Source of the DNA: Flavobacterium sp. ALJ2
GTDB taxonomy: Bacteria; Bacteroidota; Bacteroidia; Flavobacteriales; Flavobacteriaceae
Assembly: GCF_015594725.1 (NCBI RefSeq)
Contig: NZ_JADNRC010000001.1
Coordinates: 186,001 to 250,000, forward strand
Direction: 5' to 3'
DNA length: 64,000 bases
Positions 41,786-52,500 of this stretch are shown here, piece after piece; the first letter of the stretch is position 1; every line of letters starts with the position of its first letter. Below the pieces are notes generated by a model that saw nothing but the letters and a program-made list of their open reading frames with translations, did not search any database and was not told where the DNA came from. Position numbers and translations under genes: made by a program.

Positions 41786-42539
41786 TTTTGCAAGAGATAA
41801 ATACAGGAAACTGAGAAAGATCTATCATAAATTTAAGCTTTATCGTTCTGTTAATTGGACTAAAACAATTTATTTTAATTTTAAAAAATTTCCTTTCAGT
41901 ACAGCGAGAAAACTGCCTGTTTTTTTTTATGGGAAAGTTTATTTTCAAAGTATTAAAGGTGAAATTATAATAAAGGGACCTATAAAAACTGCTATGATCG
42001 GATATGGTCAGCATTTTGAATCAGCAGTTAAATCAAAAGGAACAGCAGAGCTTTTATTACATGGCAAGCTTGTGTTTAATGGGTATGCACACATTGGTAA
42101 AGATGTATTTTTGTTTGTAGGTAAAAATGCTTATTGTGAATTTGGAAATATGTCTTGCTTGGGGTCTGATGTAAAACTTGTTTGCACTAATAAAATTGTT
42201 ATTGGAGATTGGTCTGGAATAGGTTACGAATCTCAAATAATAGATACAAATTCACATCCAATGAAAAATACGATTACAGGGGAGCATTATCCTATGACAG
42301 GACCTATTTGTATTGGTTCGTATAATGCTTTTTCAAATAGAGTTTCAATAATGCCTAATACCAAAACTCCAAATTATTGCGTAATAGCATCAAATACCGT
42401 GTGTAATAAAGATTATACTAGTTTAGGTAGCAATATATTAATTGGGGGTATACCTGCAAAACTATTGAAAAATAATTACAGTAGAGATTGGGAAATCGAA
42501 AGAGAGTTTTTAATTAAACACAAGGTTGTTAATCTTTAA
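41778..42539 (+). CDS. Left-handed beta-helix (hexapeptide) acyltransferase
   Basis: This 253-aa protein has a basic, aromatic N-terminal 60 residues (KYRKLRKIYHKFKLYRSVNW), then a hexapeptide-repeat helix including VIGDWSGIGYESQIIDTNSHPM, VSIMPNTKT and ILIGGIPAKLLKNNY near the end. It is a likely O- or N-acetyltransferase for the polysaccharide repeat. It overlaps the flippase gene by 8 bp and so is in its operon. The next gene faces it, with stops 1 bp apart. Confidence 0.82.
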   Translation: MIDFARDKYRKLRKIYHKFKLYRSVNWTKTIYFNFKKFPFSTARKLPVFFYGKVYFQSIKGEIIIKGPIKTAMIGYGQHFESAVKSKGTAELLLHGKLVFNGYAHIGKDVFLFVGKNAYCEFGNMSCLGSDVKLVCTNKIVIGDWSGIGYESQIIDTNSHPMKNTITGEHYPMTGPICIGSYNAFSNRVSIMPNTKTPNYCVIASNTVCNKDYTSLGSNILIGGIPAKLLKNNYSRDWEIEREFLIKHKVVNL

Positions 42540-42540
42540 A

Positions 42541-43068
42541 TTATTGTGGTAAATAGATTTCGTTTAGACAATTTTTTTTCTCGTTTATTTTATAAAATTT
42601 GGCAGGATTACCAAACCAGATTTCATTTTCAGGAACATTTTTGTTTACGAAGGATAAAGAGCCTAGAACGGTATTGTCTCCAATTTTTATTCCATGTTGA
42701 AGGACGCAATTTGTCCCTATAAATACATTTGCTCCAATTTTTGCTCCTCCAATTTGATTCATATTGGTATTCAAATTGTTTGACATCATTTTTGGAGAAA
42801 TATAAGTATCGTCTCCTATTGTAACTCCTCTTGCTATAATGCTATCATAGCGGATTATTACATTATTGCCAATTTTGCAATCTCCAGATGAAGATACTCG
42901 GGAATCAATATAGCAATTTTTACCAATAATAGTACCTTCTCTTAATTCTACATAATTTTTAATAATTGTATTGTCTCCTATTACAACATTGTCTTCAATT
43001 ATACAAAAATTGCCAATTTTAACATTATTGCCAATTTTAGATTTGTTTGATATAATACTAGTTTCCAT
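42541..43068 (-). CDS. Hexapeptide N-acetyltransferase, FdtC/QdtC-like
   Basis: This 175-aa protein is almost entirely left-handed beta helix with repeated I-G-x-x-x-x units (IGNNVKIGNFCIIEDNVVIGDNTII). It has the family segment GGAKIGANVFIGTNCVLQHGIKIGDNTVLGS and ends WFGNPAKFYK. Enzymes of this size with this ending acetylate dTDP-3-amino-3,6-dideoxyhexoses (FdtC, QdtC), which fits FdtA and the FdtB-like gene nearby. The gene is on the opposite strand from both, and other nucleotide-sugar acetyltransferases remain possible. Confidence 0.78.
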   Translation of the reverse strand: METSIISNKSKIGNNVKIGNFCIIEDNVVIGDNTIIKNYVELREGTIIGKNCYIDSRVSSSGDCKIGNNVIIRYDSIIARGVTIGDDTYISPKMMSNNLNTNMNQIGGAKIGANVFIGTNCVLQHGIKIGDNTVLGSLSFVNKNVPENEIWFGNPAKFYKINEKKNCLNEIYLPQ

Positions 43069-43405
43069 TTTTTGAATTTGCTTATGAAAAAAATCAAGAT
43101 TAACAGGAATAAAAAAACAATCTTATTTTGTAGACAAAAATATAATTATTTTAATGAAATATATTAGTTGTATTATTAGAATTTGTTAAAAAAATATTGT
43201 GTTATAGATTGTTTTTTTGTCAATATTCTATTATACTCTTTTACTAGTTAGTTTATTAGTGTATTGTTTTTTTGAATATTGAACGAATTAATTTAAGGAA
43301 CAACATTATATTTGTCCTAGTGGCAAGTCTTTTTTGTTGGATAACTCAACGATGATTTACGATGTTTCACTTAACGTTTTTTATATTTTAAATAAGTAGA
43401 TAAAC
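43069..43405. other. Intergenic gap with divergent promoters
   Basis: This 337-bp AT-rich gap between a minus-strand acetyltransferase and a plus-strand glycosyltransferase holds no gene I can support. Its only clear element is the exact -7 box TATATTTG at 43307-43314, 92 bp before the glycosyltransferase ATG. Confidence 0.5.
43307..43314 (+). promoter_or_regulatory. Promoter -7 element of the GT-B glycosyltransferase gene
   Basis: TATATTTG is an exact TAnnTTTG match, with a leader of about 85 nt. Confidence 0.55.
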
Positions 43406-44491
43406 ATGAAAATTCTTTTATTAGGTGAATACAGTGCTCTTCATTCTACATTAGCTACAGGGTTAAGAATATTAGGACATGATGTTACTGTAGCTTCTGA
43501 TGGATGTAAATGGATGGGGAATGATAGAGATATTGATTTGTTCCGTTCTGGATATGATTTTTATAACTCAATTAAATACCTAGGAAGAATACATAATACT
43601 TTTAAAAAATTTAAAGGCTATGATATTGTACAAATTAAAAACCCTTCATTTTTAGATTTAAACATTAAAAGGAATCTTCATTTTTATAGATTTTTATTAA
43701 AAAACAACGCAAAAGTTTTTTTAGGTGCATTTGGGAGTGATTATTTTTGGGAAAAATTATGCCTTGAAAATAAAACACTTAAATATTCTGATTTGTTTAT
43801 TGGAGAGAAACCTCTTGATATATATAAATGTGAATGGTTAGGAAATCAATTTCAAGATGCAAACATTGAAATTGCGGAAACATGTAATGGTGTAATTTCT
43901 TGTTTGTATGAGTATTATAAAGCATACGAACCTTACTATAAAGATAAATTAGGATATATTCCCTTGCCTATTAATACTGATTTACTTCAGTATAAGCAGA
44001 AAGGGATTCAAGATGATAAAATCAAATTTTTTATTGGTATTCAAAAGCTTAAATCAAAATTAAAAGGAACTGATTTATTCCTTGAGGAAGTAATTAAAAT
44101 TAAGGAAGCTTACCCCAAAGAAGTTCAGGTAAATACAGTTACCTCTCTACCTTGGATGGAATATGTGAAAACAATGTCAGAATCTGATGTAATATTAGAT
44201 CAACTCTATTCCTATACCCCTGCAATGAATGGTTTGATTGGTATGGCTCAAGGTTTGGTTTTAGTAGGTGGAGGAGAACCAGAAATGTATGAGTTGTTAA
44301 AGGGAAATAATAATCGTCCGATAGTTAATGTATTTCCTTCAAAAGAAGATATTTACACTAAATTAGAAATGCTGATAGAAAATAGAAAGAGAATTCCGGA
44401 AATTTCAAGCGATAGTAGAATATTTGTAGAACAACATCATAATTATATCCAAGTAGCTCAGGAATATGTTGATTTTTGGAATAGTAAGTAG
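43406..44491 (+). CDS. GT-B fold glycosyltransferase
   Basis: This 361-aa protein has an N-terminal Rossmann start (KILLLGEYSALHSTLATGLRILGHDVTVASDG) and a C-terminal domain with ESDVILDQLYSYTPAMNGLIGMAQGLVLVGGGEPEMYEL, in which a glutamate follows the glycine-rich loop as in GT4 enzymes (usual EX7E). It would add a sugar to the lipid-linked repeat unit on the cytosolic side. Donor and acceptor are unknown. It is transcribed from its own promoter. Confidence 0.82.
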   Translation: MKILLLGEYSALHSTLATGLRILGHDVTVASDGCKWMGNDRDIDLFRSGYDFYNSIKYLGRIHNTFKKFKGYDIVQIKNPSFLDLNIKRNLHFYRFLLKNNAKVFLGAFGSDYFWEKLCLENKTLKYSDLFIGEKPLDIYKCEWLGNQFQDANIEIAETCNGVISCLYEYYKAYEPYYKDKLGYIPLPINTDLLQYKQKGIQDDKIKFFIGIQKLKSKLKGTDLFLEEVIKIKEAYPKEVQVNTVTSLPWMEYVKTMSESDVILDQLYSYTPAMNGLIGMAQGLVLVGGGEPEMYELLKGNNNRPIVNVFPSKEDIYTKLEMLIENRKRIPEISSDSRIFVEQHHNYIQVAQEYVDFWNSK

Positions 44492-44614
44492 AAATTACTT
44501 ATAAAAAAATAAATTGAAATACTTATTATTATAATAAATATACTTTGTTATAGTTGATGGAAATTATACTTATTTCCTAATATTTTATCTTAGAATTTTA
44601 TTTCAAAAAACACT

Positions 44615-44622
44615 TATATTTG
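44615..44622 (+). promoter_or_regulatory. Promoter -7 element of the GT2/fdtA unit
   Basis: TATATTTG is an exact match, 17 bp before the ATG at 44640. This gives a leader of about 12 nt. Confidence 0.6.
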
Positions 44623-44639
44623 TAGGTATAAAATAAAAA

Positions 44640-45467
44640 ATGGTCAAGGTTTTTACAGAAAATGATATCGAGATTTTGATTTCTACAATGAATCAGACAA
44701 ATCTCGATTTTTTGTTTCAAATGTTTCCTTTAAAGCATTTTTCCAATTATAACATCCTTATAGTTAACCAGTCTAAAACCCAAACTGTATCATCTAAATT
44801 CCCTTCGGTTAGAGTAATTAATAGCTTTGATGTTGGTTTATCAAAGAGCCGAAATTTAGCAATTGATAATTCAATAGGTAAAATTTTAGTAATTGCAGAT
44901 GATGATATAATTTATCAAAATAATTTTATCGAAAAAATTGTTGGAGCACATAATAAATTCAATAAATCGACAATAGTTAATTTCTGTGCAATTAAAGAAA
45001 ATGGAGCCTGCCTGAAAAAGTATCCTACTCTTTCTAAACTACAATTAAATTCTTTGGAAATTTTGAATATCAGTTCTATTGAAATGACGATAAATAAAGA
45101 AAAATTAGATTTAACAGGAATTAGATTTGATGAAAATTTTGGTTTAGGAAGTAGTCTTGAAACGGGAGAAGAGGCTGTTTTTTTGTTTGATTTAAAACAT
45201 AAAAACCATCTTGTGTCTTTTGAAAATCAGGTGATTGTAAAGCATTATGGTTTGACAACTTCTAATAAAATCGATATTTTACATAAATATTATATTTATG
45301 GTGCGATAGTAAAGCGCATTTTAATATCGAATTATCTATTTTGGTTGATGATAAAGATGTTTTTTGATATAAAACAAAAAAAGCTAAAAATCAACTTTTT
45401 TTCTAAAGCAATTGATAGTTTTAACAAAGGGCGGAAAAAAATTAAAGTCATGAATTATGAAAAATAA
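44640..45467 (+). CDS. Family 2-like glycosyltransferase
   Basis: This 275-aa GT-A fold protein has an N-terminal segment ISTMNQTNLDFLFQMFPL and the motif GLSKSRNLAIDNSIGKILVIADDDIIY, with an Asp-rich metal site DDD. Later ENFGLGSSLETGEEAVFLFDL supplies the acidic acceptor-site residues. It lacks a membrane helix. It overlaps fdtA by 11 bp, so the two are translated together. Confidence 0.82.
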   Translation: MVKVFTENDIEILISTMNQTNLDFLFQMFPLKHFSNYNILIVNQSKTQTVSSKFPSVRVINSFDVGLSKSRNLAIDNSIGKILVIADDDIIYQNNFIEKIVGAHNKFNKSTIVNFCAIKENGACLKKYPTLSKLQLNSLEILNISSIEMTINKEKLDLTGIRFDENFGLGSSLETGEEAVFLFDLKHKNHLVSFENQVIVKHYGLTTSNKIDILHKYYIYGAIVKRILISNYLFWLMIKMFFDIKQKKLKINFFSKAIDSFNKGRKKIKVMNYEK

Positions 45468-45876
45468 CATAAGTAAAATAAATTTGATTTCACTTCCTAA
45501 AATAGAGGATCAAAGGGGAAACCTTTCGGTAATAGAAAACGATACGATTCCTTTTGAAATTAAAAGAGTATATTATTTATACGATGTGCCAAGCGGATCT
45601 GAGCGAGGAGGTCATGCGCATAAAGATTTGCAGGAGTTTTTAGTAGCTTTAAGTGGAAGCTTTGATGTTATCTTAAATGATGGTGTTTCAGAAAGAATAG
45701 TGACATTAAACAAGCCGAACATTGGATTGTTGATACCAACTGGTGTTTGGAGAGAATTAAAGAATTTTTCTTCAGGTTCAGTGTGCTTGGTAGTCGCTTC
45801 AGATGTTTATATAGAAGACGATTATATTAGGGATTTAGATGAATTTATACGTTCAAAAAAGATTATTGATAAATAG
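45457..45876 (+). CDS. fdtA: dTDP-4-dehydro-6-deoxyglucose 3,4-ketoisomerase FdtA
   Basis: This 139-aa cupin enzyme converts dTDP-4-keto-6-deoxyglucose to the 3-keto sugar used for Fuc3NAc or Qui3NAc synthesis. The motif RGGHAHKDLQEFLVALSGSF carries the two conserved histidines, flanked by EDQRGNLSVIE and LIPTGVWRELKNFS. FdtA-type (galacto) and QdtA-type (gluco) enzymes differ only subtly, so the final sugar is uncertain. The rmlA and rmlB genes that make its substrate are not in the window. Confidence 0.88.
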   Translation: MKNNISKINLISLPKIEDQRGNLSVIENDTIPFEIKRVYYLYDVPSGSERGGHAHKDLQEFLVALSGSFDVILNDGVSERIVTLNKPNIGLLIPTGVWRELKNFSSGSVCLVVASDVYIEDDYIRDLDEFIRSKKIIDK

Positions 45877-46798
45877 AAAAGTTAAAACCTTTTTTTCTCA
45901 AATGTTTTTTTATTTTTAATAAAAAAATTAGGAGATGTCTAGGTAATAGATATATAGATTTGGTTTTTAAAGGAATGTTTTCTTTTAAAATGTTATTATA
46001 TAATTCTTTCGCTTTTTTGTCCTCCCCAGCAATTTTATATTGCAAGGCATATTCTATTCTGTAAATGTCAAGATATTTTTTTAGACTTGGATTGTTTTCT
46101 TCCTCTTGTTTATAATCATTGAAATCTTTTAAGGTCTTTTCAAGAATTGGAGTCTTTGAAAGGCTGTTTTCTATGTAGTGTAAGTAAGATGCTGTAACCT
46201 TATTACTTAAAGCAACAGGATACTTTGTTGCAATTCGTATCCACATATCCACATCTTGTCCGCTAGATATCCCTGGTTTAAAATATCCTATTTTTTTAAA
46301 TACAGATTTAGGAATTACAATTGAAGATGATGTAGCAATAGGGTAAGTTAAACTTGTCTCAAAATAATCAGAAATAATACCTTCAAAATCGGATGATATT
46401 CCTTTAAATTTCGGAATGTAATTTTTACCATTGCTAAACACTAATTCATAGCGAGAAGCAAAAACACCAACATTTGGGAAATTTTGGATTAGATTTTTTA
46501 ATGTTTCCAAATGATTAGGCATCCATAAATCATCGGCATCCAAAAAAGCAATATAATTATATTTTGCTTTCTCAATCCCTAGATTTCTTGCTAGAGATGC
46601 CCCTTGATTTTTTTGGTTGTAAAGTTGTATTCGGCTATCATTAAATCTTAAAACGTTAGACACACTATTATCAGTAGATCCATCGTTTATTATGATGATT
46701 TCGTAATCTGTAAAGGTTTGATTAATAACACTATTTATGGTGTTTTCAATATAATCAGCTTTGTTGTATAATGGAATAACAATAGAGAAAAATGCCAT
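45863..46798 (-). CDS. Family 2 glycosyltransferase
   Basis: This 311-aa GT2 protein has the classical start FFSIVIPLYNKADYIENTINSVINQTFTDYEIIIINDGSTDNS, the DxD motif in FLDADDLWMPNHLE, and the acceptor region SSGQDVDMWIRI. The C-terminus (about 60 residues) is basic and partly hydrophobic, suggesting membrane association. It converges with fdtA with a 14-bp overlap and starts 1 bp after the next minus-strand gene ends. Confidence 0.92.
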   Translation of the reverse strand: MAFFSIVIPLYNKADYIENTINSVINQTFTDYEIIIINDGSTDNSVSNVLRFNDSRIQLYNQKNQGASLARNLGIEKAKYNYIAFLDADDLWMPNHLETLKNLIQNFPNVGVFASRYELVFSNGKNYIPKFKGISSDFEGIISDYFETSLTYPIATSSSIVIPKSVFKKIGYFKPGISSGQDVDMWIRIATKYPVALSNKVTASYLHYIENSLSKTPILEKTLKDFNDYKQEEENNPSLKKYLDIYRIEYALQYKIAGEDKKAKELYNNILKENIPLKTKSIYLLPRHLLIFLLKIKKHLRKKGFNFSIYQ

Positions 46799-46799
46799 A

Positions 46800-47687
46800 T
46801 TACTTATTTTTTATTGAACAAATATAACTGATTCTGTAAAGGTTAAATAAAAATAAAGAAGGGTTTTGAGAACACAATTGATTAAAAAGTACTTTGTTGA
46901 AAATTTTGAAAAATAAATTCCCAGAAGAGATTAATTTATATTTTTTTAAAGAATAGTAAAAACCTAATATTTTTACAAAATCAGGGTTTAACTTATTTTG
47001 TTGATCTAGAAGTATAAGATTGTTTAGGCTGTTTTTTACTTTTGAAATAAAAACGGAGCTTTCATCAATATCTCCATGTTCGATAGCATTATCTATATGT
47101 TTTACTCTAAAATTTAATTTACTAACTTCATAAGCAAATAAGGTATCTTCATGACCATATTTTGTTAGGTCCGAATCGAATTTTATTTGATTGAAGTATT
47201 CTTTTTTAATTAGAGTATTATTGAATAATACTGTTTTGTATGGGTTTATAATTCTTTCGGATGCTGTTTTATCTTCGATTAGTCTTCCATATTTCCAGCG
47301 TAATTTCTGTTTAGGAGAATTAACAGTTTCTGGATGAATTCGACCTCCATAAATAATCTCAGTATTTTTGATACTATCTAAGTAATTTTGGATGTAGTTT
47401 TTGTTAATTATTACTGAGTCACCATCTATATAAAGTAAAATAGGATGTTTAGCTTTTGAGGCAAGCAGGTTTCTGTTTGAACTTAATCCAACGTTTTTAT
47501 TTAAAGAAATAAAAAAACAATTCTCTAGTAAATTTATTTTTTCATTGTCTTTATTCAATAAAGAGTTAGAACCATCATCCTGACAAATAATCTCAAATTC
47601 AATTTCAGATTCTAAACATTGCCTATGTAACTCCTTGACAAGAGGACAAATATTGTAATTATATACTGGAATAAGAATAGAAAGCAT
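46800..47687 (-). CDS. Family 2 glycosyltransferase
   Basis: This 295-aa GT2 protein begins LSILIPVYNYNICPLVKELHRQC and has IICQDDGSNS, NVGLSSNRNLLASKAKHPILLYIDGDSVI (donor site) and YGHEDTLFAYEVSKLNFRVKHID (acceptor site). The arrangement is that of chondroitin-polymerase-like GT2 enzymes. It is the first gene of a two-gene minus-strand unit with the following GT2. It diverges from the methyltransferase gene. Confidence 0.9.
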   Translation of the reverse strand: MLSILIPVYNYNICPLVKELHRQCLESEIEFEIICQDDGSNSLLNKDNEKINLLENCFFISLNKNVGLSSNRNLLASKAKHPILLYIDGDSVIINKNYIQNYLDSIKNTEIIYGGRIHPETVNSPKQKLRWKYGRLIEDKTASERIINPYKTVLFNNTLIKKEYFNQIKFDSDLTKYGHEDTLFAYEVSKLNFRVKHIDNAIEHGDIDESSVFISKVKNSLNNLILLDQQNKLNPDFVKILGFYYSLKKYKLISSGNLFFKIFNKVLFNQLCSQNPSLFLFNLYRISYICSIKNK

Positions 47688-47706
47688 TAATTGTCGTTTT
47701 TTAAAA

Positions 47707-47714
47707 TATATTTG
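47707..47714 (+). promoter_or_regulatory. Promoter -7 element of the methyltransferase gene
   Basis: TATATTTG is an exact match, 44 bp before ATG 47759. It favours the ATG over a TTG at 47747. Confidence 0.55.
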
Positions 47715-47758
47715 TAAAGAAAATACTTTTTATTAAAAAAATCTCTTTGTTAATAAAA

Positions 47759-48628
47759 ATGATATCAAGTTTGTATAAAAGTAAAACACTGAAAATGAAT
47801 TTAAGATCTGTTTATTATTTTATTTCACCAAAATCAAGACTTGTTGCACGAAAAATATATTACTCGCCTTTTGATCTGTTTAATTCATTAAGTGGGCGTA
47901 AAAATAAAATGGTTCCAAATAAAGGAGACATTTTTATAGGTTCAGGAGACTTTGTAGAGCAAGGGAAACATCATCTTAAGCTTTTAACGGAATATGCAAA
48001 GCTAAAACCAAATCATTCGGTTCTTGATGTTGGATGTGGTATTGGTAGAGTAGCCGTTCCACTAACAAACTATTTATTAGCTGAAAGTAGATATGAAGGA
48101 TTTGATTTGGTTAAGAAAGGTATTAATTGGTGTAAAAAAAACATCACGATTAACTTTCCTAATTTTCGTTTTCAGCACATTCCTTTAAATAACGATTTGT
48201 ATAGCTTAACAAATCAAAAAGCTGAAAATTTTACGTTTCCTTATCCGGATAACTCTTTTGATACTGTATTTTTATTTTCAGTTTTCACACATATGCAGCC
48301 ATTAGAGGTTCAAAATTATCTTAATGAAATTTATAGAGTATTAAAGCCCTGTGGAAGATGTTTAGCTACATTTTTTGTTTATGATGAAGTTAATGAGGGT
48401 ATGATTTCAAAAAATAACGGAACTTATATCTTTCCATATAAAAAGGAAGGATATAGATTGATGAATGAAAAAGTGCCATCAGCGAATATCTCTTTTAATG
48501 AAGAGTATTTATATAAAATGACAGAGTTCAGTAAATTAAAAATTGAAAATAAAATATACGGAACTTGGTCCAAAAGAGGAGATAAGCCCCTGTTAGATTT
48601 TCAAGATATATTAGTTTTTCAGAAATAA
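47759..48628 (+). CDS. SAM-dependent methyltransferase
   Basis: This 289-aa class I methyltransferase has motif I VLDVGCGIGRVAVPL, then YEGFDLVKKGINWCKKN, the post-I region with FPYPDNSFDTVFLFSVFTHM (motif II) and EIYRVLKPCGRCLATFFV (motif III). It may modify a sugar or lipid carrier of the adjacent polysaccharide cluster, but that rests on location only. The ATG at 47759 is preferred to the TTG four codons upstream. The stop lies 6 bp from the convergent ftsE stop. Confidence 0.88.
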   Translation: MISSLYKSKTLKMNLRSVYYFISPKSRLVARKIYYSPFDLFNSLSGRKNKMVPNKGDIFIGSGDFVEQGKHHLKLLTEYAKLKPNHSVLDVGCGIGRVAVPLTNYLLAESRYEGFDLVKKGINWCKKNITINFPNFRFQHIPLNNDLYSLTNQKAENFTFPYPDNSFDTVFLFSVFTHMQPLEVQNYLNEIYRVLKPCGRCLATFFVYDEVNEGMISKNNGTYIFPYKKEGYRLMNEKVPSANISFNEEYLYKMTEFSKLKIENKIYGTWSKRGDKPLLDFQDILVFQK

Positions 48629-48634
48629 AAATAA

Positions 48635-49318
48635 TTACACCGTTCTCTGAACCACCTCAAAAATTCTGGCATCTTCACATTTTAATGTTTTTGATGGGAA
48701 TTTCATTAACAATGCATAATCGTGAGTTGCCATAATAACAGTTTTTCCAAGTGCGTTGATATTTCTTAAAACTTCAAGAACTTCAGAGCTTGTTTGTGGG
48801 TCTAAGTTTCCTGTAGGTTCATCGGCAAGGATAAATTCAGGATCATTTAGCAAAGCTCTTGCAATTGCAACACGTTGTTGTTCACCACCAGAAAGTTGAT
48901 GAGGCATTTTTTGAGTAAATTCTTTCATGCCAACTTTATCAAGAACTTCATCAATTTTACGCTCCATTCCTTCTTTATCAACCCATCCCGTTGCTTTAAG
49001 TACAAAAAGCATGTTGTCTTGTACAGTTCTGTCCGGAAGTAATTTAAAATCTTGAAATACAATTCCGATTTTACGTCTCAAATAAGGAATATCATTTTCT
49101 TTTAGAGTAGCCAAATCAAAATCAACAATATGGCCTTCACCTTCTGTTAATGGTAAGTCACCATATAATGTTTTCATGAAACTACTTTTTCCAGAACCTG
49201 TTTTTCCGATGATATAAATAAACTCTCCATGTTTTACTTCTAAATTTATATGAGATAAAATATTTTTTCCTTCTTGATAAATAGCTACATCTTTAAGAGA
49301 CAGTACGGTTTGTGACAT
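48635..49318 (-). CDS. ftsE: Cell division ATP-binding protein FtsE
   Basis: This 227-aa ABC ATPase works with the membrane protein FtsX to control septal peptidoglycan hydrolases. It has Walker [10 protein letters not shown], the Q-loop [16 protein letters not shown] (typical FtsE), the signature [16 protein letters not shown], Walker [13 protein letters not shown] and the H-loop ATHD. No ftsX is adjacent in the window. The gene marks the end of the polysaccharide region. Confidence 0.95.
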   Translation of the reverse strand: MSQTVLSLKDVAIYQEGKNILSHINLEVKHGEFIYIIGKTGSGKSSFMKTLYGDLPLTEGEGHIVDFDLATLKENDIPYLRRKIGIVFQDFKLLPDRTVQDNMLFVLKATGWVDKEGMERKIDEVLDKVGMKEFTQKMPHQLSGGEQQRVAIARALLNDPEFILADEPTGNLDPQTSSEVLEVLRNINALGKTVIMATHDYALLMKFPSKTLKCEDARIFEVVQRTV

Positions 49319-49472
49319 GATAAAATTGATTTGAATGGTAAAAGTAATAAGTTAACAGCTGTATTCAAAATAAATTTCTCTCATTTAAAGAAATAGACTC
49401 TTATATGTCATTATTTAAGACCATAAGTGAGTGGTTGTTGAGTTTTTTAAGTGTGTTAAATCATGATAGTTA

Positions 49473-49480
49473 TATTTTTG
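49473..49480 (+). promoter_or_regulatory. Promoter -7 element of the TPR/outer-membrane barrel operon
   Basis: TATTTTTG is an exact TAnnTTTG match, 75 bp before the ATG. Confidence 0.5.
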
Positions 49481-49555
49481 TTTATAATAAATACCAAAAG
49501 CATTTCGTTATACCCAGTAGAAAATGATACATTTGAAAATTAAATTAAAATAACA

Positions 49556-52500
49556 ATGCACAAACTTTCACGGTTAATTTTTATACTAGTTTTTCTTTTA
49601 TCGATTAAGGTCTCGGCGCAAAAGTCGGCTATTTACACTTATGATTTAAAGGATTTTGACAAAGCAGTCTCTTTATATAGCGACAAACAATATGTATCGG
49701 CTCAGATTGTTTTCGAAAAAGTAAAGGAAAAAGATACAAGAGAAGAAGTAAAGGCCGATTGCGCTTATTATATCGCTAATTGTGCAATAAGAACCAACCA
49801 GCCAAATGCTGATGAGCTTATGGAGCGTTTTGTTGAGGATTACCCAATAAGCACCAAACAAAATCAAGCGTACATAGAAGTAGCTCATTATTTTTTCGAT
49901 CAGGCAAATTATCCAAAAGCATTACAGTGGTTTGATCGAGTAGATGAAAACTATATGAGCAAAAGTGATTTAGATAAATTTAATTTCCAGAAAGGATACA
50001 GTTATTTTAATTCTAAAAAGAAAAAAGAAGCGACAACTTATTTTAATAAGGTGGTTAATTCTCCTGAATATGGTTCTCAAGCCAAGTATTATTTAGGATT
50101 TATGGCATATGAAGGTGATGATTATAAAGAAGCAACTAAATATTTTGATGAGGTTTCAGGCGAAGAAAAATACAAAGAGAAGCTTTCGTATTATCAGGCT
50201 GATATGAATTTCAAATTAGGAAATTTTCAAAAAGCAATTGATTTAGGACAAAAAGCAATGCCGAAATCAAATGAAATTGAAAAGTCAGAATTGAATAAGA
50301 TTATCGGAGAGAGCTATTTTAATTTAAAAGCATATGACAAGGCAATTCCATTTTTAGTACAATATAAAGGTAAAAAAGGGAAATGGAATAACACAGATTT
50401 CTATCAATTAGGATATGCATATTATCAGCAAAAAGAGTATGAAAATGCCATTTCGCAATTCAATAAGATTATTGAAGGAAAAGATTTTGTAGCACAAAAT
50501 GCCTATTACCATTTAGGACAGAGTTATTTAAATACCGATAAAAAGCAACAAGCTTTAAATGCATTTAAGAACGCTGCTGAAATGGATTATGATAAGGCAA
50601 TCCAGGAAGATGCAAGTTTAAATTATGCTAAGCTGAGTTATGAAATTGGGAATTCATATCAAAATGTACCACTAGTGTTACTTGATTTCTTAAAGAAATA
50701 TCCAAATAATTCTAGTAAATCTGAAGTAGAGAAGTTATTAATAGATTCTTATATATCGTCTAAAAACTACAGCGAAGCTTTGATTTTATTAGAAAAAAAC
50801 AGATCTCCAGAGAATAGATTAGCATATCAAAAGGTGCTTTTTTATAGAGGTTTAGAGTTGTATAATGATAGTAATTATCAAGAAGCCTCTAAGATGTTTG
50901 TGAAATCTCTTAACGAACAAAAGAGTCCTGAGTTTACTGCTCGTGCTACTTTTTGGAAAGGGGAAACAGAGTATCTTAATGAAGATTTTAAAAATGCTTT
51001 AATCAGTTACAAACAATTTGCAGGTTTGACTGCAGCTAAAGCGACCCCGGAGTTTAAAAATATTAATTATAATATTGCTTACACTTATTTTAAATTAAAA
51101 GAATATGATAATGCAGCCAATTCATTTCAGGCTCAAATTGATAATTCTAAAGAGGACATTTCAAGATTACATGATTCTTATTTAAGATTAGCAGATTGTC
51201 GATTTGTAACATCTAAGTATGCATTGGCTATGGAAGCTTATACAAAAGTTATGAGCTTTAAAGGCGTTGATGCAGATTATGCTTATTTTCAAAAAGCCAT
51301 TTGTTATGGTTTTATGAATAAGAATGACCAAAAAATAGAAGAGCTTAATGGATTTCTTCGAATGTATAAAAAGTCGGAATATCGTGATGACGCTATGTTT
51401 GAGCTAGCAAATACATATGCTGCTGAGAAAAAAACAGAACAAGCGATTAAAACATACGATCAATTGGTTGCCGAGTTTAAAAATGGAGCTTTCACGGCAA
51501 AGTCTATTTTACGTGAAGGGTTAATTTATTATAACTCCGATAGAGATCAATTGGCTTTGACAAAATTTAAAAAAGTTGCCGCTGATTTTCCTAGAACTCC
51601 AGAGGCTCTTGAAGCGGTTTCTACAGCAAGATTAATTTATGTAGATAACGGAAAAGTAGATGAATATGCAACTTGGGTACGTACGTTGGATTTTGTAGCA
51701 GTTACAGATGCCGATTTGGATAATGATACTTTTGAAGGAGCTATAAAACAATATGAGCAAAATAATAACAAGCAAGCGATTGTAGGTTTGAGCAATTATG
51801 TGAGCAAATTCCCAAAAGGAATACATGCGCTCGAAGCGAATTTTAAATTAGCACAAGCGTATACAACAGAAGGCTCAGAAACTAAATCGATTCCAAATTA
51901 TCAATATGTAATCGAGCAGCCTCGTAGTGAATATACAGAGCAATCTTTGATGCGATTGGCTCAGATATTCTTAAAAGCTAAAGATTGTGATAAAGCAATT
52001 TCTGTTTTATCCCGTATAGAAAATGAAGGAGATTCTTCTCAGAATAAAACATTTGCGCAGGCGAATCTAATGAAATGTTATTATGATAAAAACGATTATA
52101 GTAACTCAGTTGTGTATGCAGAAAAAGTATTGCAAAACCCTAAAACTGATGAAAATGTAAAAAGTGATGCGCAAATTATTGTGGCAAGAGCAGCAATTAA
52201 ATCTGGTGATGAAGATAAAGCTAAAATAGCTTATGCAAAGTTAGTTACAACATCTAAAGGGGAGTTGGCTGCAGAATCATTGTATTATGATGCTTATTTT
52301 AAAAATAAAGAAAACAAGTACGATGCTTCAAATGCAGCAGTGCAAAAACTAGCCAAAAACTATTCATCATTTAAATATTTTGGAGCAAAAGGATTGGTGT
52401 TAATGGCAAAAAATTTCTATGGTCTAAAAGATAGTTATCAGGCGACTTATATTTTAGAGAATGTAATTCAGAATTTTACAGCTTATCCAGATGTCGTTTC

